Source: Agelas oroides
Lineage: Eukaryota; Porifera; Demospongiae; Agelasida; Agelasidae
Direction of reading: 5' to 3'
DNA length: 64,000 bases
Assembly (NCBI GenBank): GCA_949130485.1
Contig: OX422198.1
Location: 2,809,262 to 2,873,261, forward strand
Part shown: positions 27,201 to 34,075 of the stretch, one piece after another
How the letters are laid out: each line of letters begins with the position of its first letter
Position numbering within the stretch: position 1 is the first letter of the stretch
Made by a program: the position numbers and the translations under genes
The notes under the pieces: generated by a model
Database searches by the model: none
The model's input: only the letters and a program-made list of their open reading frames with translations
What the model was told of the DNA's origin: nothing

Positions 27201-30200
27201 CCAGGGTTGTAGTAATTGAAAAACCAAATGTAATGACTACGTAATCATTACAGGTTTTCAAACACAGTAATTTGTAATTGTAATTTCACTTCACAACAAC
27301 TGATGTAATTTGTAATGCTGAACAAAAGGCATGTAATTGTTTGCAGAGGGTAGTAAAATACCAATTACAAGTTCAATTACAATACTTGGGTGCCTCGTTC
27401 CCAACTGTTCTGCTGTGTGACTGCCAAAGCTCCATCTCTACATCTTTTTCACACTAGATATCTGGTGTAGCTAACTCGAGTGTAAACATGGCAAACTCAG
27501 CACACTCAGCTGACCACATGCTGTTCAAGACGTGGCAAGAGCATGCTTTGTCAGCACATTTACCAATTCACGACTATTTCGACCTGTAATTTAACAATGT
27601 AATTTGTAATTCTTTCAATTTTCTGTAATTGTAATCATTACTCGTAAGCAACCTTGGTAATTGTAATGGGTATTAATTGACGATTCAGGCTCAAGTAATT
27701 GTAATCAATAAAACCATGCCAGAACTCAATTACTACAACCCTGGTGCATACAGGGCTGGAGAGTGGCATGTAGCTACGTACAATGTTGTCAGATAGCCTG
27801 TAGTCCTTTTACAGTGGGTGGTGCACAGCTATCAGATTGGCAAGTGACATCCAGCTGTGGAGACAGATTTGGTCAAAGGGGAGCATATTATCGCAAGTGT
27901 GCAGTCATATCGCCCGCCATTGGGCATCAATTCTTTCATAACACCAGTTGTTGTTGTTGATGATGAGGGAGCATAAACATTTAACAAAGCTAAATATGTA
28001 TTTGTAGAAATCAGCTCAACCTGCAAGGATTTTTGTTGAAATTTAGTTTAAGGGGGCGAGATTTCAGAAAAGGATCCAACAAGTTGCCAGCCATCTGGGG
28101 GTCTAGATCCTTGTGGAAATTTAGTGTTGTTCTTAGGTTGCATTTGGTGACTTCAGAGACACAGTCTACTTTTAATAATATACTTGATTTATGGTATACT
28201 TTTCTTCTTGTTAGCGTTCTGGCTGATGAGTACCATAGCAACCACTCTGTTTACTTTGAGAAGGCTCGAAAGTGGACCCAGGAGCATGCCAGAAAGAAAT
28301 CGTTCACAGAGATGAAGAAGGTATGCATCTTATGACATTGAGAACATTGCAGGTTGGAGTACTATTATTCAATAATTCCACACACGATGTTGTGCAAGCA
28401 AATTTTGGATTAATTGTATTACCGAAACATTTCATGGGTTAAATTTAGACCTTGGCAATTATGTCATCAGTTTAAGCCTAGTATAATACATGCAGCATAG
28501 GAGCAAAATACAATACTGCCAACAAGCATAATTTCTGGTTGTACTCTCACTGACACATGTACACAAGAAACACAACTTCTGAACTTTGTTTCACTTATTA
28601 AACTATATTATCACTGCAGTTTCTACTTAATCGTATAAAGATGCATACCTCTTGATTTGACCCCAAAAGCGCTGTGCTATATATGCTCATGAATAAAATT
28701 AGTATGTCACAAACCTGTATAATATTCCTACAGAAAAGTTATTGGATTTCCAATTTTATAATAATAGAGCACTCAGCTATATAGTTCAGCATGTGTACTG
28801 TAATTGTTCTAATACTATGTATGATCCAATTTAACGTAAGAAATTCAATTTCAGGAATTTATAATGCTATGTAAACCGGAGTCTTCATTTATTTGCGCTA
28901 ACCCAATTTAGCGTAAGATAATGACTGATTCAGAAGCCAATCTCCAACCTTCGTGGCCTTCCTACCAGTCTCACAAACAGGTGTACTGTCTTCATAGTAC
29001 GGCAAAGTCTGTGCACAATTCCGGGAAAAAGCAGCTATACACTTATTTAGCTACCCTTGGTGCAACCTTCAATAGTCGTAGAGTACAACAAGGTATGTAC
29101 ACAATTCGAGGAAAAGCCAGCTGTACGCTTACCTAGGTAGGGAAGGACACTTAGTACTGCCTTCATCGGTTACAGAGTTCAGCGAGGTCTGTACACAATT
29201 CTAGGAAAAACCAGCTATACACTTATAAGGCTTGCAAAAGCTCCCCTTTGCGTTTCCATGTACGAGAGCAGGCCTTCGCATTTTCACGTATTGTGATTCT
29301 TATGCAACGTAAAGATCTAATTTTACGTAATTTCAGGAATTTGTAATGAATCCAATCTGATGTGAGGTCACAACCTAATTCTTTTTTTAAAGCTTACGCA
29401 GAATTTGAATAATTATGGTATCTCTAAGTTTGCTACAGGATGCAATCAAGTGAAAGTAAGCAGCAGTTTGATGGAGTATGAGTACAAATTACTGTCAGTT
29501 ACCTCGTGTCACTGCACACAGGGGTGTGGATTATGGGCAGGTGGTAGAATCTTGCTATCTTTGGAAGGACTGGCATGAGATACGTCTTGGTGTTCTCGCA
29601 AAGGTAGCTGTCATCCATCATTTCCTGGATCAGTTCTCTTACTGAGTCAGTAAAGTGTTCTGTAGGATCTGTGTCAAGTTTCCGGTAGTATCTAGAGTCA
29701 GATAGTTGTCCTTGAGCTTCTGCCAGGTAGTTGATCTTGCTCATCACTACCATGTACGTAGCTGAATCTTTGTCTGCTGGTTTAATGACGAGATCATTGT
29801 GGGCCTAGAGTCTGGTGAGGGCTTCTTTATCCGGGTAGGGCGACGTTATTTTTCATTTTGATTGAGGTGGTGTGGTGCCATGTGTCATCTTCCACTGCTC
29901 TGATGTACACTTCAAGGGCAGGGTCATGGTTCTTGGGTGGACTCCATGTTCTTTTCTCCTTGAATTTGTGTTCACTGCGTTATATTTGTCATCGTCCTCA
30001 GGGTCATGGAAGAATTTGCACAGTCATATTGTTCTTCAGTAAGTTTTGAGCTTCTGTTTTTGTCACTTATTCAGACGTTTCCCCATCTGTGCAACCTCAG
30101 TGTTGGTGGTCATCAATTGCTTTGACCACAAGAACTGCAAACACTGTCTCCACATGGGTTTATCTCATCATGCAAGAACTACAGCCTACAGTAGGTCAGA

Positions 30201-33200
30201 GGGATGGAGAATGCCCTGCACATAAGGATGAGTTGACACTGCTCGATATAGAACAAGGAAAACAAAGAAACCAGTCTCAGCCCACTTCTGCCAACTGGAT
30301 CACACTGTGGAAGACCTGCAAGTGAAAGGGATTAAGAAGATTCACACTAACAGCACACAGTAGAGGAGAAGGCTGGACGAGTGACATCACAGCCGTCGTT
30401 GTGTACTCAATCACAGCATATGCCAACACAGAGTTCACCACGAACAATTGACTTTTTAGTACTAGTCTGCCACTTCTGTAAACTAGTAAGATGAAATCGA
30501 GCAATGCATTGCTGATTCAGTGTTTTGTCATGGTGCACAAACCATGCATAACACTAGGTTTGTCACTGTCTTCTGTTTCATGAGCGTGGTAAGCAAACTT
30601 CATGTAGCTGAGCAGCATTGTTCTCACCAGATATAGGTGATCATACATGCTTACAAATTGCCGTCATTTCTCTGGTCAAAGCAGCTTCTACAGCTACATA
30701 CACAGTATTACACACATGGACTAAGCTTCACACTGAAGTCAAGAACTGAATATCTGGCGCTTATGAGTGTCGATTATGCATGGCCCTAGCTTCGTACCCA
30801 GGCCGCATGGGAGGAGAAAGATGGTCTGGTATCGACTGCTTGCGCATGCACGGCCATTTCAGCTATATTTCCGTAAAATTGTGACGTTTACGTAGATTGT
30901 CCACATGCAATAATATATGGACAAGATATTCGAAAGTACGTAGTATACGTACAAAGCTGAAAATAGAGCTGCAACAAAACATTGCCGTTAAATTTGGCAG
31001 TCGTAAGTGACCCCAACAGCGAGACTAACCTCGCCCTGTACCCAACTCACTTTGTTTATGGTCAAGTATGCAAATGACAGCACCTCGTAGCGTATTGACT
31101 TACCGAAAGTAGTTGGTAGCCGCAAGAAAGCATCTTTGCCTTCATATACACAGCGATTATCCTCTACATTCATGCAGTTGAAGGTAATTCAACTGGCAAA
31201 CGGCTCTATCTTTCGATGATACGGAAATATATCGGACATATACGTATTGATTTTACCGATAATTTCCAAACGTAAACATATTCCCAGGTTTTTGTGGGAA
31301 TGATTGCGCATGCGCAAGCAGTCGATACCAGACCATCTTTTTCCTCCCACGCGGCCTGGGTACAAGGCTAGCATGTCCCTTACCTAAAGCGACCTCAACC
31401 ACTGTGCGTAAATTGTACCACCTGTGAGCAGCCTGTTCTTGTCTGTTATGGTCTGGAGATGCCATGCGTGCATTAACGAGTTGTCTTCGCTTCCCAGTTA
31501 TTGGCTCACTCAGCATACAGATATGCATACTTATGTAGATAGAAGCTAAGGCTACTTGCTACTAGCTGTTGTACACTATGGTAGCTACCTGACCGTAGAT
31601 AGGCACCGGTACAAAGTTGTCAATCAGTTTCCTTAGCCTTCCAACTTGCACGTATTTTTCTTTGTACAAATCCTCTATTTATTTTTACACCCCTCTATTT
31701 CTTGGAAAATTTACGTACCCTAATCAATTCATATAGCTAAAATGAAATTAAATGACAAATAAGAAATTACCGTATAGTGGGAAATTTTCGAGGGTGCAAA
31801 GTTGCCTCCGGACCCTTCAGAAGAAATTTTCGTGGTTTTTATTTTTGCAGAACAAATGCACAATGCTCGGACCACACCTCTACCAGTTGATTGCCACACC
31901 CCAAATGCAAAGCTGGTAACTCAAAGAAAAAAAGGCAAACCGAAAAAGCAAGCTGTTGCAACATCAGCAGAGTCTTTTTTTGTGTGTGTGTGGGAGACCA
32001 TCGCGTTTACAAAAGTATCTGGACTGCCGCTTTGGGCGAGAAATTGGCTTATAAACAGCAGGATTCAGCGCTGCTGATCTCAACTTTGACTGCTTCAGAG
32101 TGTCTCTTACAACTTTGTTGGTATCCTCACACCATCGTACTTTAGAAGCTACTTCTGTATATGATAGACAAGTCAGGCTGCTCAAACAGAAAGCTTTGAC
32201 TGGAGTGAAAACTATGCACACACCAAACATCATACTGGGCTTGAACAGCAGGGATTCCACTCCTAGTGTTGTGGCAACTAGAGTGTGAACTTCTCATACA
32301 GAGTACTTCAGCCATAGTAGTTGTCCTGGCAGGACAATTTACTGCATTTTCGTTGTGGTATGGCAATCCACCTTTGGGTGTTACTCAATACAGACAACTG
32401 CGTAACTTACTCGTTGCCCTGTGATAGGCTTACAGAATGTGCTAAATGCGGTGCTAGCTCAAGCCTAGTCTTAGACTTTAATGGTCTCACAGCCTATTAA
32501 ACTGTTGTAACATGCAAAGATACATTGATATTTTGGGGCAGAAAATAATTGAGTGCTCAAATCCAAAAAGGTACCCTGGAACTGCTATCTGCATACATGT
32601 ACATGTATCCAAATGCACATTCATTTTGTGCTGACAAGTAGCCTCCTCATTTGGCTGATAATTAACTCAGAAGCTCCATTGAACAATCATGGCATGATGT
32701 AGGGTGAAGGTCATTGTCAAAAGTACTTTAAAAAAGGTTTATATACATAAGTTTTATCCTCATTACATCAAATTATCCTGCTGTTTACGTTGGCATTGCA
32801 AATAAGAGGCCCACTGCTTTAAACTCAGGACAAAGTGGGGAGTCAGTAAAACACGGAATACAGAATAGTGGAATCACATGACAATTATTTACTAAAGTGG
32901 CCTACGTTATCACATGAATGATGACGAGCCAGAAGTTGACAGCTTTTCTCGCGAATGTTCCCAGGCTCTCTCCTCCCCCCATTTTTGAGGAGAGAGCCTG
33001 GGAACGAGGCTAGGTACAGCTAAGCCAAGGAGTATGATGTTTTGATGAGATTTGTTTCGTTTCAATTGCTTCCAGGAACTAGCTGGTGGAGAGGAGGCCC
33101 AAGGTCCTACTGACTTGAAGTGTCCCCTCACTGGGAAGCTATTTGAAGATCCTGTTATTACTCCAAGTGGCAATACTTATGAGAAGGCAGCAATCCTCGA

Positions 33201-33336
33201 GTATATTCGTAAGCATGGGAAAAAAGATCCTATCACCAAGGGGCCACTTAAGGAAGACCAGCTGACACCCAACAAAGCAATGAAGGGTCTAGTGGAACAG
33301 TACAAAAAGGGTTCCTCAAGGATGGCACATGTATAA
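5304..33336 (+). CDS. vWA-UBC(E2)-U-box protein, 5'-partial, ten exons
   Basis: A predicted ubiquitin-transfer protein combining an E2 and an E3 domain. Exons 5304-5344, 5912-5993, 11348-11466, 13953-14062, 15723-15872, 16080-16135, 18405-18478, 18871-19016, 28215-28320 and 33076-33336 all have AG/GT borders and every phase matches. From the 5912 exon onward they encode 367 aa. Residues 1-60: end of a vWA-like domain (VVVDTVLI, then GGACFLPKSLSEALKLFE). Residues 129-270: UBC fold, with RRILSEING helix 1, GPEATPYSGGVFLL, FPPTYPGKPPEVRFLTP, HCN at 200-202 where most E2s have HPN, and the catalytic Cys 210 in GRICH. Residues 294-360: U-box (DLKCPLTGKLFEDPVITPSG). The U-box should recruit and stimulate an E2, here one in cis. 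The N-terminus is missing. ATTAAA at 33478-33483 is a likely poly-A signal. The exon chain is inferred from sequence only. Confidence 0.85.
5912..5993 (+). CDS. Exon (vWA domain, VVVDTVLI strand)
   Basis: 82 nt, acceptor CCACCTTTCAG, donor GTGAGA. Reads QENVVVDTVLIIDTPENVTQ and continues to an HASG end in phase 1, which the next exon completes as GGACFLP, a typical vWA C-terminal turn. Confidence 0.8.
6246..6908. mobile_element. MITE with GGGGCGAGCCTGAGC-type ends
   Basis: Left end GGGGGCGAGCCTGAGCAAGC and right end GGCTCACTCAGGCTCACCCC are inverted. A relative at 42826-43252 shares the left flank ACTAGAAAATGTAGAACATT and much of the right half. Non-coding; the short ORFs inside are not conserved. 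Confidence 0.65.
7336..7854. mobile_element. Short element with CCCTTTAACTAC-type ends, possibly piggyBac-derived
   Basis: Matches 50178-50838 over most of its length. The right end reads TAGTAGTTAAAGGG followed by TTAA; the left end is ACCCTTCAACTACTG preceded by TTAA two bases away. TTAA flanks with CCC-starting inverted ends suggest piggyBac-type mobility. An open minus frame (7331-7606) is not recognised. Confidence 0.45.
7860..8960 (-). pseudogene. hAT-type transposase remnant, interrupted
   Basis: Minus-strand fragments read in order CRGQVCDGATNM...GVAAQIQKEQPLAIP (about 8750-8850), then HCLAHCTNLCLQAVG (about 8345-8405), then a degenerate tail to about 7860. The order CRGQ-DGA-NM...HC.AH..NL is typical of the RNase H-like core of zinc finger-hAT transposases. 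About 340 bp of unrelated inverted-repeat DNA (8405-8757) sits between the LAIP and HCLAH segments. Stops and frameshifts show it is dead. Confidence 0.65.
8405..8757. mobile_element. MITE-like insertion inside the hAT remnant
   Basis: Ends are inverted: TACGTAATCTCTCGAAAATA on the left and TATTTTGGGGAGATTACGGTA on the right within one base. It splits the hAT reading frame and contains a poly-G run (8688-8708). Confidence 0.55.
9915..10135 (+). pseudogene. Penelope-like reverse transcriptase fragment
   Basis: Two plus frames joined by a frameshift read LVPLVITYHPALSRTARTLR and then LNVLHVSDRLKAAILDLP, with FRRPHNLRDLLVQAKLK. This is the conserved stretch after the RT domain in Penelope-like elements (YHP...LL..S..LK......AFRRP.NL.DLLV.A). 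The rest of the element is absent. Confidence 0.55.
10848..10946 (+). CDS. Possible alternative first exon of the vWA-UBC-U-box gene
   Basis: An ATG opens 99 nt (33 codons, beginning MALVDQGEFEAMKTLSGRR) that end exactly at a good donor, ACG|GTGAGT, in phase 0. The phase does not fit the next exon at 11348, but it does fit 13953, which also starts in phase 0. If real, it would give an isoform without vWA but with the whole UBC and U-box. The stretch just upstream is richer in CpG. It could also be the first exon of another gene, or chance. Confidence 0.35.
11348..11466 (+). CDS. Exon (end of vWA domain)
   Basis: 119 nt, acceptor TTTCCCACAG, donor GTGAGT. Only one frame is open; it reads GACFLPKSLSEALKLFEMET then LLSIRARVVPQNLR and ends in phase 0. 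Confidence 0.85.
12209..12236. repeat. (GT)n microsatellite
   Basis: Run of GT dinucleotides turning into TCTG repeats. It follows an AACCCTCGGCGCGCATGCG sequence, a layout that recurs at about 23435-23520 (CGCACGCGCATGCGCG, then TCTG repeats), so both are probably copies of one repeat. Confidence 0.85.
12745..13110 (-). pseudogene. 3' fragment of an APE-type LINE
   Basis: The minus-strand reading RVQKFALKVCTKNW, then LLQSCNLPTLASRRHYLKL and YQVVNGHLNFP closely parallels the end of the larger LINE at 40157-41527 (IQKFALRVCCKNWN, then CKVPSLENRRLYLKL). Frame shifts and truncation show it is a dead 5'-truncated copy. Confidence 0.7.
13438..13764. mobile_element. Fold-back MITE with arms over 100 bp
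   Basis: Left arm passes through GTGGCAGTCCCGGGTAGAAA and CGCTGTAGCGCAAAACTTCT; the right arm is its near-perfect reverse complement around 13630-13735. The middle (about 13550-13620) is not paired. Confidence 0.8.
13953..14062 (+). CDS. Exon (linker between vWA and UBC)
   Basis: 110 nt, acceptor TTACATACAG, donor GTGCGT, phase 0 in and phase 2 out. Reads RDLRIYEGITAFPYNSGQLP and a Ser/Asp-rich tail. No recognised domain. Confidence 0.8.
14063..15722. other. Intron with no assigned gene
   Basis: Intron of the vWA-UBC-U-box gene. 14640-15245 is CpG-richer and bounded by AACCCTTTCCAGCCCA and GGGCCGGAAAGGGTTAA, an inverted pair suggesting another MITE. An (AT)n plus T-rich run lies at 15367-15400. 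Confidence 0.5.
15723..15872 (+). CDS. Exon (linker and UBC helix 1)
   Basis: 150 nt, donor GTGAAA, phase 2 in and out. Contains RRILSEINGFRRNPHTDIEI, the first helix and loop of an E2 fold. Confidence 0.85.
16080..16135 (+). CDS. Exon (UBC strands 1-2)
   Basis: 56 nt, acceptor TTTTATTGCACAG, donor GTACAG. Reads VMVWKILLRGPEATPYSG, the conserved W...GP..TPY.GG stretch of E2s, finished by the next exon. Confidence 0.92.
16167..17143. mobile_element. MITE-like element with TAGTCTCGCGAAAGAG ends
   Basis: Left TAGTCTCGCGAAAGAG is mirrored on the right by CTCTTTCACGAGACTA, and inner GAGTGCCCACCCCCT by a second GCCCACCCCCT block. Starts about 30 bp after the 16080-16135 exon. No target duplication recognised. 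Confidence 0.6.
17144..18404. other. Intronic span with no assigned gene
   Basis: Nothing recognised apart from short inverted C-rich stretches near 17170-17250. Confidence 0.4.
18405..18478 (+). CDS. Exon (UBC strands 3-4)
   Basis: 74 nt, acceptor CAATACAG, donor GTAAGT. Reads VFLLCAKFPPTYPGKPPEVR and FLTP, the E2 FP..YP..PP.V.F.T motif. Confidence 0.95.
18540..18623. mobile_element. 84-bp fold-back MITE, 9-bp target duplication
   Basis: A small hairpin member of the TAGCCTCGTTCCCAGG family. CAGTTGCTA is present immediately before (18531-18539) and after (18624-18632) the element, a perfect 9-bp duplication. Lies in the intron between the 18405 and 18871 exons. Confidence 0.85.
18871..19016 (+). 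CDS. Exon (UBC active site)
   Basis: 146 nt, acceptor ACCATGCAG, donor GTGAGG. Begins IYHCNINSSGRICHRVF: His and Asn of the HPN motif kept, Pro replaced by Cys, catalytic Cys present 10 residues after the His. Continues through TMRDILSCVCGLLMSPEP, the helix after the active site. The usual Trp near W-P is replaced by Tyr (SYTPS). Confidence 0.95.
19200..19851. mobile_element. hAT-type MITE with internal tandem repeats
   Basis: Ends CAGGGGTTGTAGTAATTGA and AGTTACTACAACCCTG match the family member at 27202-27743. The flanks do not give a clear 8-bp duplication. Contains eight 37-38-bp tandem units (19244-19537). Confidence 0.65.
19244..19537. repeat. Eight tandem 37-38-bp repeats
   Basis: Each unit contains CTTGAGCCAGAATCATCA followed by ATTACTCCCATTACC; the copies differ by single bases (CAATT/CAGTT, CTCCC/CTACCC). 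Confidence 0.9.
20226..20804. mobile_element. MITE of the TAGCCTCGTTCCCAGG family, long TIRs
   Basis: Starts TAGCCTCGTTCCCAGGCTCT and ends with its mirror GGGAACGAGGCTA. Long inverted arms include a GTAGACACAACTTAATTA-type stretch and a CACGTGCGTGACATCA-type stretch. No flanking duplication. Its interior is inverted relative to 36248-36765. Lies in the 9.2-kb intron. Confidence 0.8.
20997..21315. mobile_element. MITE with CCGTATTTCTTCAAATAGAC ends
   Basis: Left CCGTATTTCTTCAAATAGAC is mirrored by GATCGAAGAAATACAG at the right; internal AAATAGTAGCTGCACAATC blocks match 51195-51590. Confidence 0.6.
21898..22152. mobile_element. Truncated MITE related to 30787-31370
   Basis: Right half only. 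Ends CATGACCTGGGAATGAGGCTA and contains GCAAGCAGTCGATACCAG, matching the element at 30787-31370. The left half is missing. Confidence 0.6.
22153..24140. other. Intronic span with short repeats only
   Basis: No gene recognised. 23389-23458 holds a 38-bp direct duplication starting TCTAGAGCTCTACTTTGC; a (TCTG)n run follows at 23490-23512. 23706-23757 is a small fold-back of the TAGCCTCGTTCCC family (flanks AGCGTTCAC and CGCATTCAC, 7 of 9 bases). Confidence 0.5.
24150..25560 (-). pseudogene. hAT transposase remnant (C-terminal half)
   Basis: Minus frames give, in order, LAKPVTGGELAQELLIVLS, LGVTNTKLLACMRDRTAVNG, LYPNVTDIGCFSYTLDLVGD (about 24950-25230), then LLWGDVLGFLESGDAAPKS (about 24800), then the C-terminal dimerisation region ending in LKWWEKYADRLRNW and VLCHPSSAAVE (24194-24568). 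This order (RDR..N, IGC..HTL.L.GD, WW....A.RL..W, P.SAA.ER) is that of hAT-superfamily transposases. Several stops and frame changes. Confidence 0.7.
25765..26560 (-). pseudogene. gag-like remnant with zinc knuckle
   Basis: Reading on the minus strand: a KTYILVWVQHFNAIAAVLSE-type block (about 26270), several stops, then CMRCLSENHLAANC (C-x2-C-x4-H-x4-C) near 26040-26080. The block-plus-knuckle layout parallels the gag-like remnant at 1000-1616, so this is probably a retroelement gag fragment. Confidence 0.45.
26561..27193. other. Intronic span with no assigned gene
   Basis: No conserved coding sequence seen; short direct repeats around GGCACCCCA-TTGGCTAAGTAGTTGGCAGG (26985-27045). Confidence 0.4.
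27202..27743. mobile_element. hAT-type MITE with perfect 8-bp target duplication
   Basis: TIR CAGGGTTGTAGTAATTG at the left and CAATTACTACAACCCTG at the right. GTGCATAC occurs at 27194-27201 and 27744-27751. An 8-bp duplication with CAGGG ends is the hAT signature. Contains a partial copy of the GCCTCGTTCCCA family near 27392. Confidence 0.85.
28215..28320 (+). CDS. Exon (UBC C-terminal helices)
   Basis: 106 nt, acceptor TTTTCTTCTTGTTAG, donor GTATGC. Reads VLADEYHSNHSVYFEKARKW and a basic end; with the preceding exon gives DPLDSVLADEY, the standard start of the E2 C-terminal helices. Preceded by a 9.2-kb intron. Confidence 0.92.
28920..29240 (+). repeat. Degenerate tandem repeat, about 90-bp units
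   Basis: Three blocks, each with a CACAATTC.GG.AAAA.CAGCTATAC core followed by ACTTA. A reverse-orientation copy lies at 34900-35030. Confidence 0.6.
29490..29950 (-). pseudogene. Penelope-like element fragment (before the RT palm)
   Basis: Minus frames give RTWSPPKNHDPALEVYI, then DLVIKPADKDS with MVVMSKINYLAEAQGQLSD, DSRYYRKLDTDP and YLMPVLPKIARFYHLPIIH. The order PPK..DP.LE.YI, LVIKPADK, Y..L..DPT, RFY.LPKIH is typical of Penelope-like reverse transcriptases. A frame break and stop occur at about 29800. Confidence 0.7.
30787..31370. mobile_element. MITE of the TAGCCTCG family with 9-bp target duplication
   Basis: Ends TAGCTTCGTACCCAGGCCGC and GGCCTGGGTACAAGGCTA; arms of about 100 bp share GGTATCGACTGCTTGCGCAT. 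Flanks are GCATGGCCC (30778-30786) and GCATGTCCC (31371-31379), 8 of 9 identical. Confidence 0.85.
31380..33075. other. Intronic span before the U-box exon
   Basis: No conserved gene seen. 31770-31800 carries a CCGTATAGTGGGAAATTTTC end resembling the inverted pair at 43590-43916. A small fold-back of the GTTCCCAGGCTCTC family (32954-33012) sits 63 bp upstream of the exon. Confidence 0.45.
33076..33336 (+). CDS. Terminal exon (U-box)
   Basis: 261 nt including TAA, acceptor AATTGCTTCCAG. Encodes the whole U-box, from DLKCPLTGKLFEDPVI through SGNTYEKAAILEYI and PITKGPL, without the zinc-binding Cys of a RING. The protein ends soon after (SSRMAHV). Confidence 0.95.
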   Translation, partial: ELAGGEEAQGPTDLKCPLTGKLFEDPVITPSGNTYEKAAILEYIRKHGKKDPITKGPLKEDQLTPNKAMKGLVEQYKKGSSRMAHV

Positions 33337-33477
33337 CTCCATACAGTACCCAAGCTTAGAACATAGTGTTACTAATTGCTGATTTTACCTCTTTGAGTTT
33401 TGCATGTAGCTACCTTTACGGTGACATAATTTTTTTGTTTTGTTTTGTTTTTTGCTAGTTTTTTAAGTATTGGAACA

Positions 33478-33483
33478 ATTAAA
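33478..33483 (+). terminator. Probable poly-A signal of the vWA-UBC-U-box gene
   Basis: ATTAAA 142 bp after the stop codon, in an A/T-rich stretch. Confidence 0.4.
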
Positions 33484-33615
33484 TAAGCAATTATAAAAAG
33501 TGTAAACTGCACCCCATTATGGTCCCAGAGTTCAGTAATAGTTCACCACTAAAATGACCTTCACTGTCAAGATTCAAGGGAGGAGCAAGACATAGGTTGA
33601 CTACAACATAACCAT

Positions 33616-33939
33616 AAATAGAGCGTTCTCAGCACGTGATCACAATTCCGTATACTAGAAATGAACCGCCATTTTGGTGCACAACTTGTACAGTATGTTA
33701 TTAGCAGTATATGCGATATCGATTAAAACACCCACAGGTAAGCGTTTATATAGCTGTTTTAACTTATGTAGCAATGGTATTTTGTCCGATTCAACACATA
33801 TTAGAAGCATGATAAGTATATCACTCATTTCGTGAAGATCGCCATAGAAGCTCCTATCTCGTTGTGCACCAAAATGGCGGCTGTTTTCTGATTTCCTTCG
33901 TAATCTCGAACGTAATGACGTCACGTGCAATCGCTCTAT
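33616..33939. mobile_element. MITE with TA-bounded AGAGCG ends
   Basis: Left AGAGCGTTCTCAGCACGTGA is mirrored by ACGTCACGTGCAATCGCTCT at the right, and GCCATTTTGGTGCACAAC recurs inverted at 33863-33882. TA on both sides fits Tc1/mariner-type insertion but is only 2 bp. Confidence 0.6.
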
Positions 33940-33950
33940 ACACACACTTA

Positions 33951-34075
33951 AGATGGCACGAAGTCGCTGAGGTTAACGAAAACATAAACCCGGGTTACAG
34001 TGAGGGGTTACTCCTAGTTTCAGGGTTAGGGTTTGCTTTAGAGCAATCTTGCTTTGCCAAATTTTAAAAGTGGTT
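33951..34075. repeat. Inverted partner of 38540-38690
   Basis: Contains GTTAACGAAAACATAAACCC, CTAGTTTCAGGGTTAGGGTT and CAATCTTGCTTTGCC; the reverse complement lies 4.5 kb downstream with few differences. Confidence 0.8.

Noticed and set aside
28871..29350. Considered as a CRISPR-like array because of repeated units
   Set aside because: Units are degenerate, about 90 bp and without regular spacers; the genome is eukaryotic.
34010..34060. AGGGTTAGGGTTT considered as interstitial telomere
   Set aside because: Only two imperfect units, and part of a longer repeat that is non-telomeric.
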